Positions 26,521-38,600 of a stretch of DNA of 64,000 nt are shown piece after piece. Position numbers and translations under genes: made by a program. Source of the DNA: Rhabdornis inornatus (lineage: Eukaryota; Chordata; Aves; Passeriformes; Rhabdornithidae); contig VWZS01010097.1 in assembly GCA_013397075.1 (NCBI GenBank), positions 156,727 to 220,726 on the forward strand, in the 5' to 3' direction. The first letter of the stretch is position 1; every line of letters begins with the position of its first letter. Under the pieces are notes generated by a model that did no database searches, was not told the origin of the DNA, and saw only the letters and a list, made by a program, of their open reading frames with translations.

Positions 26521-26599
26521 AGGGGACGGCGCGGCTCGGCCTTGTACAGCCGCCTCAGAGCGCCATGGCTCCCTCCTGTGCCCTCCTGCACAGCCAACT

Positions 26600-27228
26600 G
26601 ACACGGCCTCGGGCTATAACGCCCTTCCTGAGGCTCAAGGTGATGCCTTGAGAGGCTGTCCTGGAACAGGGACTAGACAGAGCTAAAAGAATAAAGTAGG
26701 GCTTTTTGAAAAGGCTTTAGAAGGATACACCTTGGGCAGTACAAAAGCCTGGCCAGATCCAAGATGGATCCAAGATAGATCCCGGTCATGAGTTTTCAGA
26801 CTTCTATAAGTTTAAGTCCATTTACATATTGGGATTAATTGTTCAATTACAGCTTCAGGTTACGAAGTCCCATGCTCCTGGTTTGCTCTCTTCAGTTCCC
26901 CGTTTTTTAGGCCTGAGGCTGTAATGGTTGTCCTTGGTCTCAAGCTGGAGAAAGATTGTTTTGTCTCACTAAACTGTGAAGAGAACTTAATATGAAACTC
27001 ACAGCTACACACCTAGGCAGCACAGAATCTGAAAAATATGAAAGCTAAAACTTAAGGCATTAAAGGGATCACTGTTCTGTGGCCTTTCTGCTGCAAAACG
27101 TGGAGTACATAAAAGTTCTGTTAAGAGAATACGTTCTTTGATGATTGACATTTTTCTGCTTTCAAGCCTAATCAACAAGAAGGGAGATGTAGCCCATGAA
27201 ACAGCAGCCAACAAGCTCCAAGGGATGT
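26600..27228. other. SRSF10 upstream interval, no gene recognised
   Basis: About 630 bp between the CpG island and the LTR-like element. The sequence is A/T-rich and looks like degraded transposon DNA, but I cannot name a family. No coding exon is seen. Confidence 0.4.
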
Positions 27229-27233
27229 CCCTG

Positions 27234-27840
27234 TGTTAAAAAAAAACCAAATTGGTAGAACTGCCTTGGTAAGGTTTAGGGCTGGACATGCCTCGATGAT
27301 CTCAGACCTAGGGGGAGGTTAACAAAGTTTGAGAAAAAAGGATGCCCGCTGGTAGAGGACACAAAGAATTCAGAATTTATGGGCCATCTGGCAAGAACTC
27401 CCAAGATAAGGGAGAAACTAATAAACCCAGCTCAGCAACTGTGCTGAAATGATCTCCAACTGGGTAAAATGTAATTTTACATTTTACATCTACAGGGGCA
27501 GGTCGTGACCGCCAACCCACAGACCACTGACCCAAAAGGAGAGAAAGACTGAGAACAGGACTAATTAGCATGACAAACAACAGAATAATTAACCAACAGA
27601 AGACAGAATACTAATTCAGAACTATGTGACTTGTAGCCAAGGAACATGAATTCCTTTTGTTTGCTAAAATGTTTAAATAGTAATAAATTCTGATCCTTGG
27701 TGTGCTCCATTTGTGGAATCCCACAGAGCCCCCAACTGTGCAACTCTGAAATGAATGACCAATGTCTCTCTGGAGGGTGTAACTGTTGTTGCACACGGAG
27801 TAATTAATCCAATTTTTGTGGAGAACACCGTTACCCACAG
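27234..27840 (+). mobile_element. Probable avian endogenous retrovirus LTR (solo)
   Basis: The segment has LTR layout: a tgttaaaa-type start, a TATA-like tttaaata near 27671, AATAAA at 27682-27687, then a GT-rich stretch, and an end near ttacccacag. The 5 bp ccctg occurs just before (27229-27233) and just after (27841-27845), a candidate ERVL-style target duplication. The last base would then be G rather than the canonical A, so the termini are uncertain. No retroviral coding sequence lies next to it. Confidence 0.45.
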
Positions 27841-27845
27841 CCCTG

Positions 27846-30280
27846 CTAAGCCCCAGGAGTTTTCATCACAGTGTTTGCACAGGACCAGCCCTTTCCATTA
27901 AAGCCGTTTGTGTGATGAAAACAATGCAGTTGGTGGGTGGAGAGATTATTTCTTACCACGCTTATGTGTGACTCACATCAAGGTGGATAAAAGGCACATC
28001 TGTGACCCAACAGTCACAGGATTTGGTGAAGAGTTCAATGAAAAATATCTGCATTTTCATATGGGGGATTTTCAGCAAACTCCTGCAGGGACAGAAAGAC
28101 TTTGAGCTAATGCAGCCCTGGTGTCTGCCAGCAGCGTATTTTCATTTTTATTTTTAATATTCATGAATGAAAACTGGTGGGAGGACATTGCTGTTCGTAT
28201 CTTGCCAATCTCACACTAAGAAGTGCCTCGTTTTTACAGGTTTTGAATGACAGATGATTCGAGTTTGAATGGCAGATGAAGTTCAGTCACTAACACAGGA
28301 GATGTGCAGCCATATACACTTCCAAAAAAAAGGAAATTTATGTGCTTGTATGTTCAGGATCTGTGTGCAGGACTCAACAGAGAAGGCATGGGGATCTCTG
28401 ACTGTTTCTTGAGTTTAATATTTACAGTTAACATTTTTCTGTATGCAAGCAGCAGGTCAAGTTGTTACCTTGTGCAATATAAACACAGGTCTGCTCACAC
28501 AAACCATTGAAAGAACATAAAAATCGAGCCAAGAACCCATATTAGAGACTGGAATGGTGGAAATGCTTGGCACAAAGCAGAAAAAGAAAAGAAATTATTT
28601 TATGGACATTCTTAAAGCAATGAATTTGCTTTAATGGGACACGGATTTCAGTCTTATCAAAATCTTTCAGGTTTTGTCTGCTTCACATAAGGACCTGCAC
28701 TGAATATTCCACCTAAATCTGGGCTGCCCTGTGGCAGAAGGACATTTCCAGAAGGATGGGAAAGATCGGCACCATTGCTGGAAATATGAAATCACTGCAG
28801 TTGTGAAGACAGCCAGGTGAAGTGTTCTTTTAATTTTTTATAATTTTAGCCATTAGAATGACTTAGTTTAAGTTCTAAATAAGGTTTGTGTGCTTTTAGT
28901 GTGTAGTATCTACAGCAATCATTTTGTAACAGATTTTAAATGAGCAAGGAATGATCTCTGCCTTGGTTTAGGCATAAACCTGAAGTGTCTTGCATGTTGC
29001 ATCCTCCACTTTGCAGGTACAGGGTTTGGTCATTGCAGAGCTGCAGCATTCTCTGAGTTTCCTGCTGGAAAACCACATGGTGTGTTTGGTTTCAAGGTGT
29101 GTTGGCAGCAGTTACCCAGCAACTCCCAGAGAGAAGGGTGCTGAGTTCTTTCTTGGGTGGCTTTTTGCATCACCAGTGCTTTAAAGCAGCCTCCTCCTCC
29201 TCCCTGAGTTTTACCAGCCCTGATTTCTGTGCTGTTGATCTTATTTCTGTCTAACTCACATGGAATTTAATTCTGGCTGCAGGAGTGTGCTTGGCATTAG
29301 AGCTGCCTGGGAAGGGAAATGAGCACAAAGATCCTTTATGCCAGTGAAAGTCCCCCTGAGAACAGCCTTATCCCACAATAAGAATACACTTCCCAAATTG
29401 CTTGTATCACGTTGTGTTATTAACTAAAACACAACCTCTCCCTCACAAACTGCTCTTGTAGCATGGGCAGATGTAAACTCAGCACTCTTCACTGGGATAA
29501 AACCTCTAAATGCCATTATCAGTCCAGCAACTTTGTTCATGGAGGCCTTGCACCCAAAACCCATTCTAACAAACCTGCAGTGACTCAAATTATGAAATGG
29601 GGCTGCTGATATAATAATAGGATCTAATCAGCAGAGAAATGGCTCTAGGCACAGCCTCTGTGTGTTTTATACTTAATACAGACACAGGGTCTGAGCAAAG
29701 TCTGGCTTCCTTGAGCTTCTCAAACTTGGGCTATGACAAGATACTGGGAGTTCATTGAAAATTGGAAGAAATGTTCAATTTTCATTGCTCTGGTAGTGCC
29801 TCTTAATTGTACTTTTGTGTAATTCAGTTTAAGAACAGCCATCCCTATTGTTAATGACTTGTGAGTGGTTCACAGCTTTTAAAATATTGCTGTTTCTATT
29901 CCTGGGACATGTGGTACAGATCAGCTCAACAAATGCCTGATTGTTCTGTTGGCCAGGTCATAGAGAACAGGGTTTGGCTAAAAACTAAACTTTATTAGAC
30001 ACAGGAACTGAAGCTGAGTGTGTTCAGTCTGTGTGTAAGAAATCAAGAAGCATTTCTGTAGCTTTTGGCTGCTCCCAAGGATTGTTGTGGTGAACTGGAA
30101 CAATGTGATTTATGTCCAGCTTGGGTTGTCTGGGAGGCAAAATTTTGTCAGTCTGAGGACAGAGGGGAAAACACAGTCCTGTAGCAAGGGAAGTGCTGTG
30201 TGAAAGGAGAGCAGGAATTATCATTATTTCCTCTACTGTTTGTTCACATAAAACAAAGATCACACCTTGTGGAAAGTGCA
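27846..30280. other. Interval downstream of FABP10, no gene recognised
   Basis: About 2.4 kb of AT-rich sequence between the LTR-like element and the FABP10 poly(A) signal. I see only short frames without splice sites or protein similarity. Confidence 0.5.
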
Positions 30281-30281
30281 C

Positions 30282-30287
30282 TTTATT
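30282..30287 (-). terminator. FABP10: FABP10 poly(A) signal
   Basis: AATAAA on the minus strand, about 40 nt beyond the stop codon, giving a short 3' UTR as usual for the FABP family. Confidence 0.7.
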
Positions 30288-30326
30288 TCAGGTAGGTAAA
30301 GGTGTCACACAGGAGGGGATCTGTCT

Positions 30327-32303
30327 TCAGACTTTCTTGCCTCTTCTGACAAGTGTTACTCCACCATATGTTATAGTCTGTGAGAGACAAATAGACATTT
30401 AAACTTTAGGAAATCTATTTGTAGCTAAGTGGCACAAGTGTCTGTAATTCATGCATAAATCCATCCTAGTCCACAAGGAAATACAATCACAGTACTCGCC
30501 TGTAAATATTTATATTGTAAGTACAACATTTGCATGAAAGAAAAGTTGGAGTTGGTTGTGCTCCTTGGAGAAGTCTGTATCCACAGGGACACTTTATAGA
30601 CACTATGAACTAATCAACATTTTTTCCTTCAGCATTTTTCTGCGAGTGCCCTTATTTTCTAGCACTTACCTCCACCATTTCATTTCCTTTAATTTCCTGC
30701 TCATGAGAGAATTTGTCTGATTTGCACACCAGCTTCCCATTGACCAAGTTCACAGTGCACTGTTGGAACATTTAAAAAATGTTTTAAAAGAATTAGATTT
30801 TGGAATTCAATTCGAGTAAGTAGAGGACCAGTAAATAGGAAATAAATTACACTGATGTTTCATAATGACAGATGCTAATTTAAACTGGAGAGCACAGGAT
30901 TTGAATAGGAGTTTTAGGAATATTTCTGTTTGTTGGAGTGATAGAAATGTTTGCAAAAGGAAATGGTACAAACAAATTCCACTCTCACAGAACCTGAAGT
31001 TTAGGGATAAATAAAGAAAATTCTGGGAATGCTTTACCTTCAGCTTCCTGCCATCCATGGTGGTGATGTCAGCCTCTTTGCCAAGTGTAAACGAGTTGGT
31101 TACAGATTTGTTGGGTGTTTTGGATGTCACAACAAAGTCGTTGCCTTTTTGTTGTATTTCAATAACAGGCTTAATATCTTTGGCCAGTTTAATAGTGTCA
31201 TCTGGCAACCCTGCAAAAATAGGCAAAGCAGGATAGCAAAATAGCAAATTCTTTTCTCCAACAAAGGCACAGAATTTCCAAACCAATACTGGAAGGAGAT
31301 GTCCAAGTTAAAAGACAAATCCTGATGGATTCCTCTCTTCTCTGTGGGCTTTTTGCACCATTCCTTCTAATCTGGTTATGTTTTGATATTTTATTTGGTG
31401 ATGTGTCACATTATGCATGGTTTCTTTTCCTAAGGGCTGGCCATGGGGTGATGATTGTCCATGGATAAATCTGCGTGTGCATGACTTTATTGTCCCAGGG
31501 AGATTGGAGTTGGGGGGGATTATCTGTCCAGCCAGAGCTGCAACAGTGGGAGTACCTCACACTCCCTTTTTGGGGTGTCCCTGGCATGGTTTGAGGGTGT
31601 CATTGTCACCAGGAGAGGGACTGGTTCTGTCACACTGTCAGACCAAGACTTTTCAACTGGAACTGGATCTTACTCTCCTGAATATCTCCTGTTTACTCTT
31701 AAAAACCCAGCAGGGAATGTTTTGTTGACAAAGGTAAGTGCATATTTATTGATGTAGCACCTCCTAATCCTCACACCTGATAATCACTCAGAGATTACTG
31801 ACATTTATCACGGGTGATAATCACTGACAGGTTACTGACCACTCATTACACGTGTTAATCATTCACAAATTCCTGACGAGCATTTGTCCTGCACAAAGGG
31901 CTTCTCTGCCAGTAATTGGGAAGCTGAGTGAGTCATTGACTAGTTTGTTTCTAGTTATATTTGTTTATAAATTACAAGTCAAACAGTACAACTTCGTTTC
32001 TGTTATAGCTCTTCTTTCTTGAGGAAATCTAACATTAAGACAGGGGGTTGGGGGTTATCTGTAACCTTTCCCCATCCATTTATACAACTTTCAGCTTCTT
32101 TTCACATCCAAATTAGATCAAGCAGACTTAACCAAGCAGGAGGAGTTTGTCATAGAAAGAAAAGGGGGAAAATTCCATGGAAATGCAGCAGTAAAAGCTG
32201 TGGAGTCAGTGATTTGAGCAGGAAGCAGCCACTTACCCAGAGCCTTGAGGAAGGGCTCGAGGTTGTCCTGGGCGTAGATCTGCCAGGTGCCAGTGAACGC
32301 CAT
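30327..32303 (-). CDS. FABP10: Liver basic fatty acid / bile acid-binding protein, four exons
   Basis: This cytosolic beta-barrel carrier binds bile acids in hepatocytes (L-BABP). The coding exons are 32237-32303 (67 nt), 31038-31210 (173), 30670-30759 (90) and 30327-30377 (51), the canonical FABP four-exon pattern. They join in phase to 381 nt, 126 residues, equal to chicken L-BABP. The protein opens MAFTGTWQIYAQDN (the GTW family signature), carries DFVVTSKTP and TNSFTLGKEADITTMDG in the middle, and ends with ETITYGGVTLVRRGKKV, where a family RSKRV end is usual. FABP10, not FABP1, is indicated by KPVIEIQQKG and the HEQEIKGNEMVE segment. Cysteines 81 and 92 (80 and 91 without Met) are both present. 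All introns are GT-AG. An HNF1-like promoter element fits liver expression. Confidence 0.95.
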
Positions 32304-32344
32304 GGTGTGACACAGCGAGGGCTCTCCCTGCTCACCGGGATGCT

Positions 32345-32400
32345 CTTTATGGAAAGAGAAAGGCCAGCCCAATATTGTCTGAGGGCTAATTATTAACTGG
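32345..32400 (-). promoter_or_regulatory. FABP10: FABP10 proximal promoter: TATA-like box and HNF1-like site
   Basis: A TATA-like CATAAAG lies on the minus strand at 32345-32351, about 45 bp before the start codon. GCTAATTATTAAC at 32385-32397 matches the palindromic HNF1 consensus GTTAATNATTAAC at 11 of the 12 fixed positions. An AT-rich region beyond it, to about 32430, holds a weaker second half-site and a FOX-like ttatttg. Motif calls are by eye. Confidence 0.6.
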
Positions 32401-32449
32401 GAACGAGCAATTATTAATCAGTTATTTGTTCTCGATGACCATAACCTCT

Positions 32450-33690
32450 CGTTCATGCTGCTCTTACCTTGACTTGGGGTGTTGTGTTTGTTGTGGGGTG
32501 CTGACCTCGGGCAATTGTCCATCCTAGTTGGAAAGTGTTGCAGTGCAGCTTCATTTGTTTGCTTTTTGTTACAACTTCTGTGTTTAGCACGTTTTTCTGT
32601 GTCTTGAGTAGAATTCTTCAGATAAAGTTAAAGCAGATCAAGGTAATGGGTATTGTACAGCAGGAATTTCCTAATTGTCACAATATTCTCTGCTGTGGGC
32701 ACTTGAACCTTAAATGGGGGATAAAGAATGAATAAATTCATTCTATTTCTTTAAAAATTGTGAACCTCCCATTGCTTGAGGACAGGGAAAATCATGTTGG
32801 AGTGGGACATCAGTGATGACTTTATCCAGCAGGTGTCAGTGATATGCATCTAACTCGAATTCAGTTTCTTTTTACTTTTTGTTTTAATAGAAGATAAAAC
32901 ATGGAACATTGCTTGGAGAGTGAATGCAGTAAGAAAATAGGATGAGTTTTTTTTTCTTCTCACCAACTGCACAAGGAACTCTTCACTCATTCCAGCCCCT
33001 GAGTGATGTTCCTTGCTGTCTGTGCAGGCCTGGCTGTTGATTTTGGGAGACTTTCATTAGATTATCTTGCAATTGGATTGCTTAATTCAAACACAGTGTG
33101 TATCCCAGGGGTGGGTGACCTTTCCAAGGTAACTTTTCATTCTATTTAAATAGAAACCCAATGCTCAGCTTTTTCTTACCAACCCACAACCCTTTTTTTA
33201 GAAGGTAATTTTAAAGAAGATTCACACAGAAAGAGCCAGATTTGTAATTACATTTACCTATGAGAATTCCTGAGTTGCAGGGCTGTTTTTATGTGTGGAG
33301 CATGTCCTGACTTCCCATACGCCCACAGCTGGAGTGATTTCATCATGGATGTACTCAAAGCAGTGCTGAGATGTCACCAAGGGTTTGAGTTTAATCACAC
33401 ACACACACAGGCTACAAGATAATCTGTTCCAAGTAGTGATTTAATACAAGAAAGTCTCATGTGCGAATCCTCTGGTATTTCCCACACAGATTCAGCAGGG
33501 CAGAGTCTCTCTGGAAGGTGAACATGCAGTGTACACACTGTGAGCACACACACAAGAATTGTTCTCTAACAATGCCAAAATACTGAAATATTGCTAAAAT
33601 AAACATAGACACACAAGCCTGAATTTTAGGGCAGAGACACCAAAAGGCATCTGAAGGAGTTAAATTCCTTTTAAATACAAGGAGACAATG
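32450..33690. other. MYOM3-FABP10 interval
   Basis: About 1.2 kb between the FABP10 promoter and the MYOM3 stop codon. It must contain the MYOM3 3' UTR. No canonical minus-strand AATAAA is obvious; variant ATTAAA copies lie near 33387 and 33439. A short CA repeat sits at about 33400. Confidence 0.4.
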
Positions 33691-33693
33691 AAT

Positions 33694-36600
33694 TCATTTA
33701 GGCTTTCTTGTGGTAATCCCAGCTGGGACTTCCTGCTCTGTTGCTATTGGGATGTCCCCGTGTTTATAGACACTGATAGTGACCTGCCCTGTTTCAGACC
33801 CGTATTTATTCTTGACATAGATGCTGTATTTTCCTGTGTCTTCATTGCAGACCTTCTCTATGGTGATTGTGACCATTGACCCCTTCACATCCATCTTGTA
33901 TCTGTCCTTGAACACGATGACCTTCTCGTTTTTGAACCAGGTGATCTCTGGGTAGGGGTCTCCAGACACACAACAAGTTAAGCACAGGGTCTGTGAAACA
34001 GAGAACAGAAATGGATTATGGAGCTGTAAATGTGCAGGGAAATTCAGTTCATAGAATCACAGCATCATTTAGGTTGGAAAAAAACCTTCAAAATTGAGTC
34101 CAACTCTTAACCCAGCCCTGCCAAGGCCCTACTGAACCATGTCCCCAAGTTCCACCTCCACACATCTTTTAAATTAAGAACAATAAAAATCAGTTCTTGC
34201 ATTTTCATTAGGTGACATTCCAACACTGATACCTGATATTCCTTTTCCTGATATCTTCCAGTACAATCAGGATTAACCTGCTTGAATTCACTGGGCCTAA
34301 CTCGTATTTGTTTACTGTCTTTTTAGTTTCCTATGCTGTAAATGGCCCTTAAACAGGCACCTGGGGGGTTTGCAGGTATTTGCAGGGGTTTTGTGCTGCC
34401 TGTAAAGGGGAATGTGACTCAGAAATGAAATCAGGGAGTTGCTCTGGTGGGAAAATCAGGCCCAGCATTTAGAAGTCCAGTCCTGTGCAATGGAAGGACA
34501 GCAGAAAGGACCTGGATGTGAAGATGACCCACGAGGGCACCACTTCCCACCTCTGGCAGCTCAGAAAAGCTGCTGGCAATGCACAGGAGGGTAAAGCCAG
34601 GATCTTTCCTCCTCAGCACTGATCCTTCTGTGGCTGTGCAAGGACCAATTAATGGAGTTACTCAACATTACCTTGTCCTCCATGATGGTGGCAACATCTG
34701 GCAGACCTTGAACGACTCTGGCACGACCTGGGAATGAACAAATACAACCTTTTAGATTTTCTTATCAGCAAACTTGGCTTTGTTTCACTGAAGGGAAGAG
34801 ATTCTTTTACTTACGCTTCTCTGCTATTGCTGCTTCCCTGAAAGGGAGAGAAAACGATTGTGGTTTTATTTATTAGCCATTACATTAACAATTTAGAGTG
34901 TGAGACTCAAAATAGATTTAGCTGTGAAAATATTTAGGCAGGAACTTACTTTAGCCTCCTGTGCTCAGCCAGGGCATCTTCAAAAACTGCAAGAATGAAA
35001 GGTTTTAGGGAGAGTTGCCTTTTGTTTTGTTTGACTCAGTAGATTTAGCATTATGTTGTTGTTATCAGTGCTGGGATTACATGGATAAATGTAATTATCC
35101 TCTAGATGGTATCTGTCCCTGCCTTAAGGAAACACAGCTCTGTTTGTGCACTGCTGAAGTAAGTGGGACAGAGTTCTCTCTTTCCAAAGAGAACTTCAGA
35201 ACAACAGTTGGGAAAAGTCTTTGTAAACCTGAAAATTCTCTTTCCCAAGATGCCACCTGTGAGCTCTGCTGTCCAGTGGAGGAATTGGACACATCCCAGG
35301 GGCAGCTGCCCCCTTCTCATCCTTTGTCAAGGCTCCCTAAAGGCTTCAATCCTTTCTCCTGCCCACTTCCCTTCTGCTCGTGCTTCTGTGGGCTCTTCAC
35401 TGTCCTCCTTCCCCCAGTTCCTCATGGAAATCCACTCCAGCTCCAGTGAGGGACAGAGGAATCCCTGCCCAGGATTTTTAGGGCTCCTGGAAAGCAGCTC
35501 AGCTGTGACTCAGCTCACCTTGCCCAGACAGGTCTGTTGACAGTCTGTGGGAGCTGTTGCCATCGAATAACTCCAGGGTGTATTTGCCCTTATCAGCCTC
35601 CCTGGGGTCCAGGATGTGCAGCCAGATCTGGTTCATGGTGCTCCCAGCTCTCATCCTGTCACGGCTTTCCAGTTGTTTCTCCCTGAGTAAACAAGTGATG
35701 TCATTTCAGTCAGATTTAGGAGAGCTGGAGAAATCAGAGTGTTCACTTTTTCTAGACCTGTAGTGGTTGGAAGTGTGGGAGTCAGGATTCATTCCATGGA
35801 GAGAGGAAGTCCCATGGTGCTGTACTTTTGGGCAGTTTGCCAAAGCATCACAAACTCTACAAAAGACCTCTTAGTTCTTATTTAAGGGATTAAATCCCAT
35901 TTAGATGTTGAATATTTTAAAGTATTTAGCCCTTGAATGTTATTAAAAATTTGCCTCCTATCTACCTGTGTAGGTGGTATCTAATAAAACACCAGCTCCC
36001 TATTTAGGAAGAGATTATGAGGCTAAATTAGTCAGTGTTTGGGAAGAACTTTGTAATTTTGGGAATAATTTTTATTCAGAGTGGGGGAAGAGAGTAGTTT
36101 AGGAAGACATGAAGTAGTAAAAATAAAGTGTTTGAAAATATTCTGTCTGTAACCAAGGAGGCTGTAACTGAGCAGTGTCATAAGTGAAGTGCAGCATCAT
36201 TATTATTCTAGTAAAGATGATCACTTATAAATATTTCTGCAGTGCTATGATAAAAATAACATGACTTTTCATTCTGGAATTCCCAGACATGTTCCAGGAT
36301 GGGAGTGAGTTGTAGACTTCAGTCCTTACTCAGACAAATCCACAGTTGCCTGAAAAATTTATGGGCTCAGGCCCAAATGTTTAATTTTGGCTAAACACTT
36401 ACAAGGAACAGTGCTCCAGAAGTTTTGCAATTTTTGGGGGGGACTTACTTGTGATACCAGGTGGTTTTCATGTAGTCTGTGTAGTATTTGACAACTGTGT
36501 AGATTTTGATGCCTTCCTCAGTGGGCTGGATTTTCAGAGGTGTAGCAGAAAGAGCTGGTGGTGGAACAGAAGGACTGAAGTGGAGGAGGAAGGCACAGAT

Positions 36601-38600
36601 TTACCTGTTCCACCCCAAATCCCAGCCAAAGGAGCAGGGAGGGGGTGCTGCTGTGCTTGTCCCACACCCAGGGACAGCTCTGGAGCTCTGGCTGGGCCAT
36701 CCCACCTTTCCCCTGTGCTGAGCTGACATACCACTGATCCTGCACAGCTCCTTCAGAAGCTCCTCAAAGGCTGAAAGATAAAAATTTAAATGTCTATAAA
36801 CACAATTCATAGCAAATCACATCCAAACTGCCAATTAATTTCACTGTGGTTAGGGTATTTTATATCCATGGGCTATTTGCTGTCTCTTTCTGTTGCAAAG
36901 CTCCCTGGGAATGGAGTTTTTGCCTCTGATTCATTTGTTTGCAGATGCTGGGCATTTCTTACTAAATTTAGATGCTCCTATCTTCCTGCACACTCACCAT
37001 GTGCACCCAGCTGCCTCCCAGACAGGAGATTTATGTACCAGGTTTAAATGATGGATTCCAGATGTCAGGGCAGGATTTAATCTTGGGCAGCAGAACCTTC
37101 TGATTGATTCTGGGTTGAAGTGACTGAAACATTCCTGAGCTTTTATCTGTGGGGCTTGGCAGAATTTATAATGCAGTCCTGGCTTGAGAAATGACTGCAG
37201 GTGGAAACGACATCAGCATGTAGAGCAGGAAACTCTTTAAATTTGTCCAGTAACTTTTTAATTTTTAGTTTTAGCTCCTATAAAAGCATGTAGGACACGC
37301 AGGTTGCATAGAAAGTGAGGATATTTGGTTTTAAATCCAAAATAATCTGAAGGCAGGGGTGTGGATGTGTCTGACTGTGTCATCCGAGGTTCTCTTACCT
37401 CCTTTTGTGAGGTCCAGCTGGGTGGAGTCCTCTCCTCGGTTATCTGAAACAACTGCTTTGTACAGGCCCTCATCTGCTTTGGTTACCTACCAAATACGTG
37501 TGTGCATGTGTAATATTGATTAAAATAACCCAAACAAACCCCAAAACACACAACACCCCTCCCAAAGAAATTTCCCATATTATTGAAACGGCAGGAATTG
37601 GAAGAGGGGAAAAAGCTGAGATTTTCTTCTTCCTTCCCAATGAATTTGGTTGAAGTGAGCAGAAATGAGGAAAAAAGAGTCATTTTATCCCAAAACCTCC
37701 TGTGAAAGGATGGGGGGGGTCTGGTTCAGAAACTCTTGGTTTTGGGGGGTCAGTAGCTCAGCTTTTGCCCTCAGTCCCTGTGTGAAACCTGAAAAGAAAA
37801 GCCCTCTGGTTCTTTTCAGCCTCTCAGGATGTGTTAAACTTTGAACAGCCACCTATTGTTAAAAACATTTTATTTCTTATTAGGATCTTAGAATCACAGC
37901 CTGGTTTGGGTTGGAAGGGACCTTAAGGATTGTTTAGTTCCAACCCCCTGCCATGAATTCCACTAGAATTCAGGTTCAGAATCTGACTGCAACATTAAAA
38001 GTTTCTTCTCTTTTGCTTTTCTCACTTTCTTTCACTCAGTGGGCACTACCCAAAACCCATGTGGAATATTAATGTTAATGTTAATGTTAATGTTAATTAA
38101 TGTTAATGTTAATAAGATCAGCCCATATTTGTTGCCATTTTCCTGTGAACCTCTGAGCTGTTTGATGTTTCACCTTTGAGATCTGCAGAGTTCCCATCCC
38201 AGTCTGTGGATCAAACACTCCCCCAGCCCGTGCCTTGTGATTGAAGAACCACTGGAAGTTGGTGTCCTTCCTCAAGTTTGTTGCCTGTTTGAAGCCATTT
38301 AGAAGTCAAAATACATTTCATTTCTTAATTCTTGGACATCCTAATATGAATCATCACTTACATTACTCCAGAATCTGAGAATTTCCCTTCTTTGTTAAAA
38401 TTTCTGCCCAAAATAAACCATCTCCTTACTGTCACTGGTCTGCAGCAAAGCACTGGCACGAGCACTGCTCAAATCCTGTGAAAATGACACCTAAAATGGA
38501 ATGCTGAAAGAATTCAGGCCGGGCTCTGTTACCTTGCAGGTGAGGAGCACTTCACAGCTCTCCAGAACTTTCCATGTCAGGTTCTCTATGAAATGTGGAC
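33694..38600 (-). CDS. MYOM3: MYOM3 coding exons 27-36: last three Ig domains and C-terminus
   Basis: Exons in transcript order are 38533-38600, 38174-38284, 37399-37486, 36732-36770, 36449-36554, 35519-35682, 34950-34986, 34815-34837, 34672-34727 and 33694-33990 (with TGA at 33696-33694). They encode residues from about 1101 to 1429: Ig5 (LLTCKATN...FQWFF...DEGLYKAVVSDNRGED), Ig6 (ALSATPLKIQ...TTWYHK...ADKGKYTLELFDG) and Ig7 (LCLTCCVSGDPYPEITWFKN...DTGKYSIYVKNKYGSE). Linkers such as FEDALAEHRRLKEAAIAEKR are predicted helices; in myomesin this region forms the antiparallel dimer interface. The tiny exons (23, 37 and 39 nt) match linkers. Confidence 0.93.

Noticed and set aside
25687..26604. 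A 305-codon minus-strand open frame over the SRSF10 first exon and CpG island
   Set aside because: Arg/Pro/Ala-rich translation of CpG-island DNA; the true SRSF10 frame here is only 22 codons followed by a GTGAGT donor. Other long frames on both strands of the same block have the same origin.
26701..27230. Possible extension of the LTR-like element toward SRSF10
   Set aside because: No LTR termini, target duplication or recognisable retroviral segment could be seen, so I left it as unassigned sequence.
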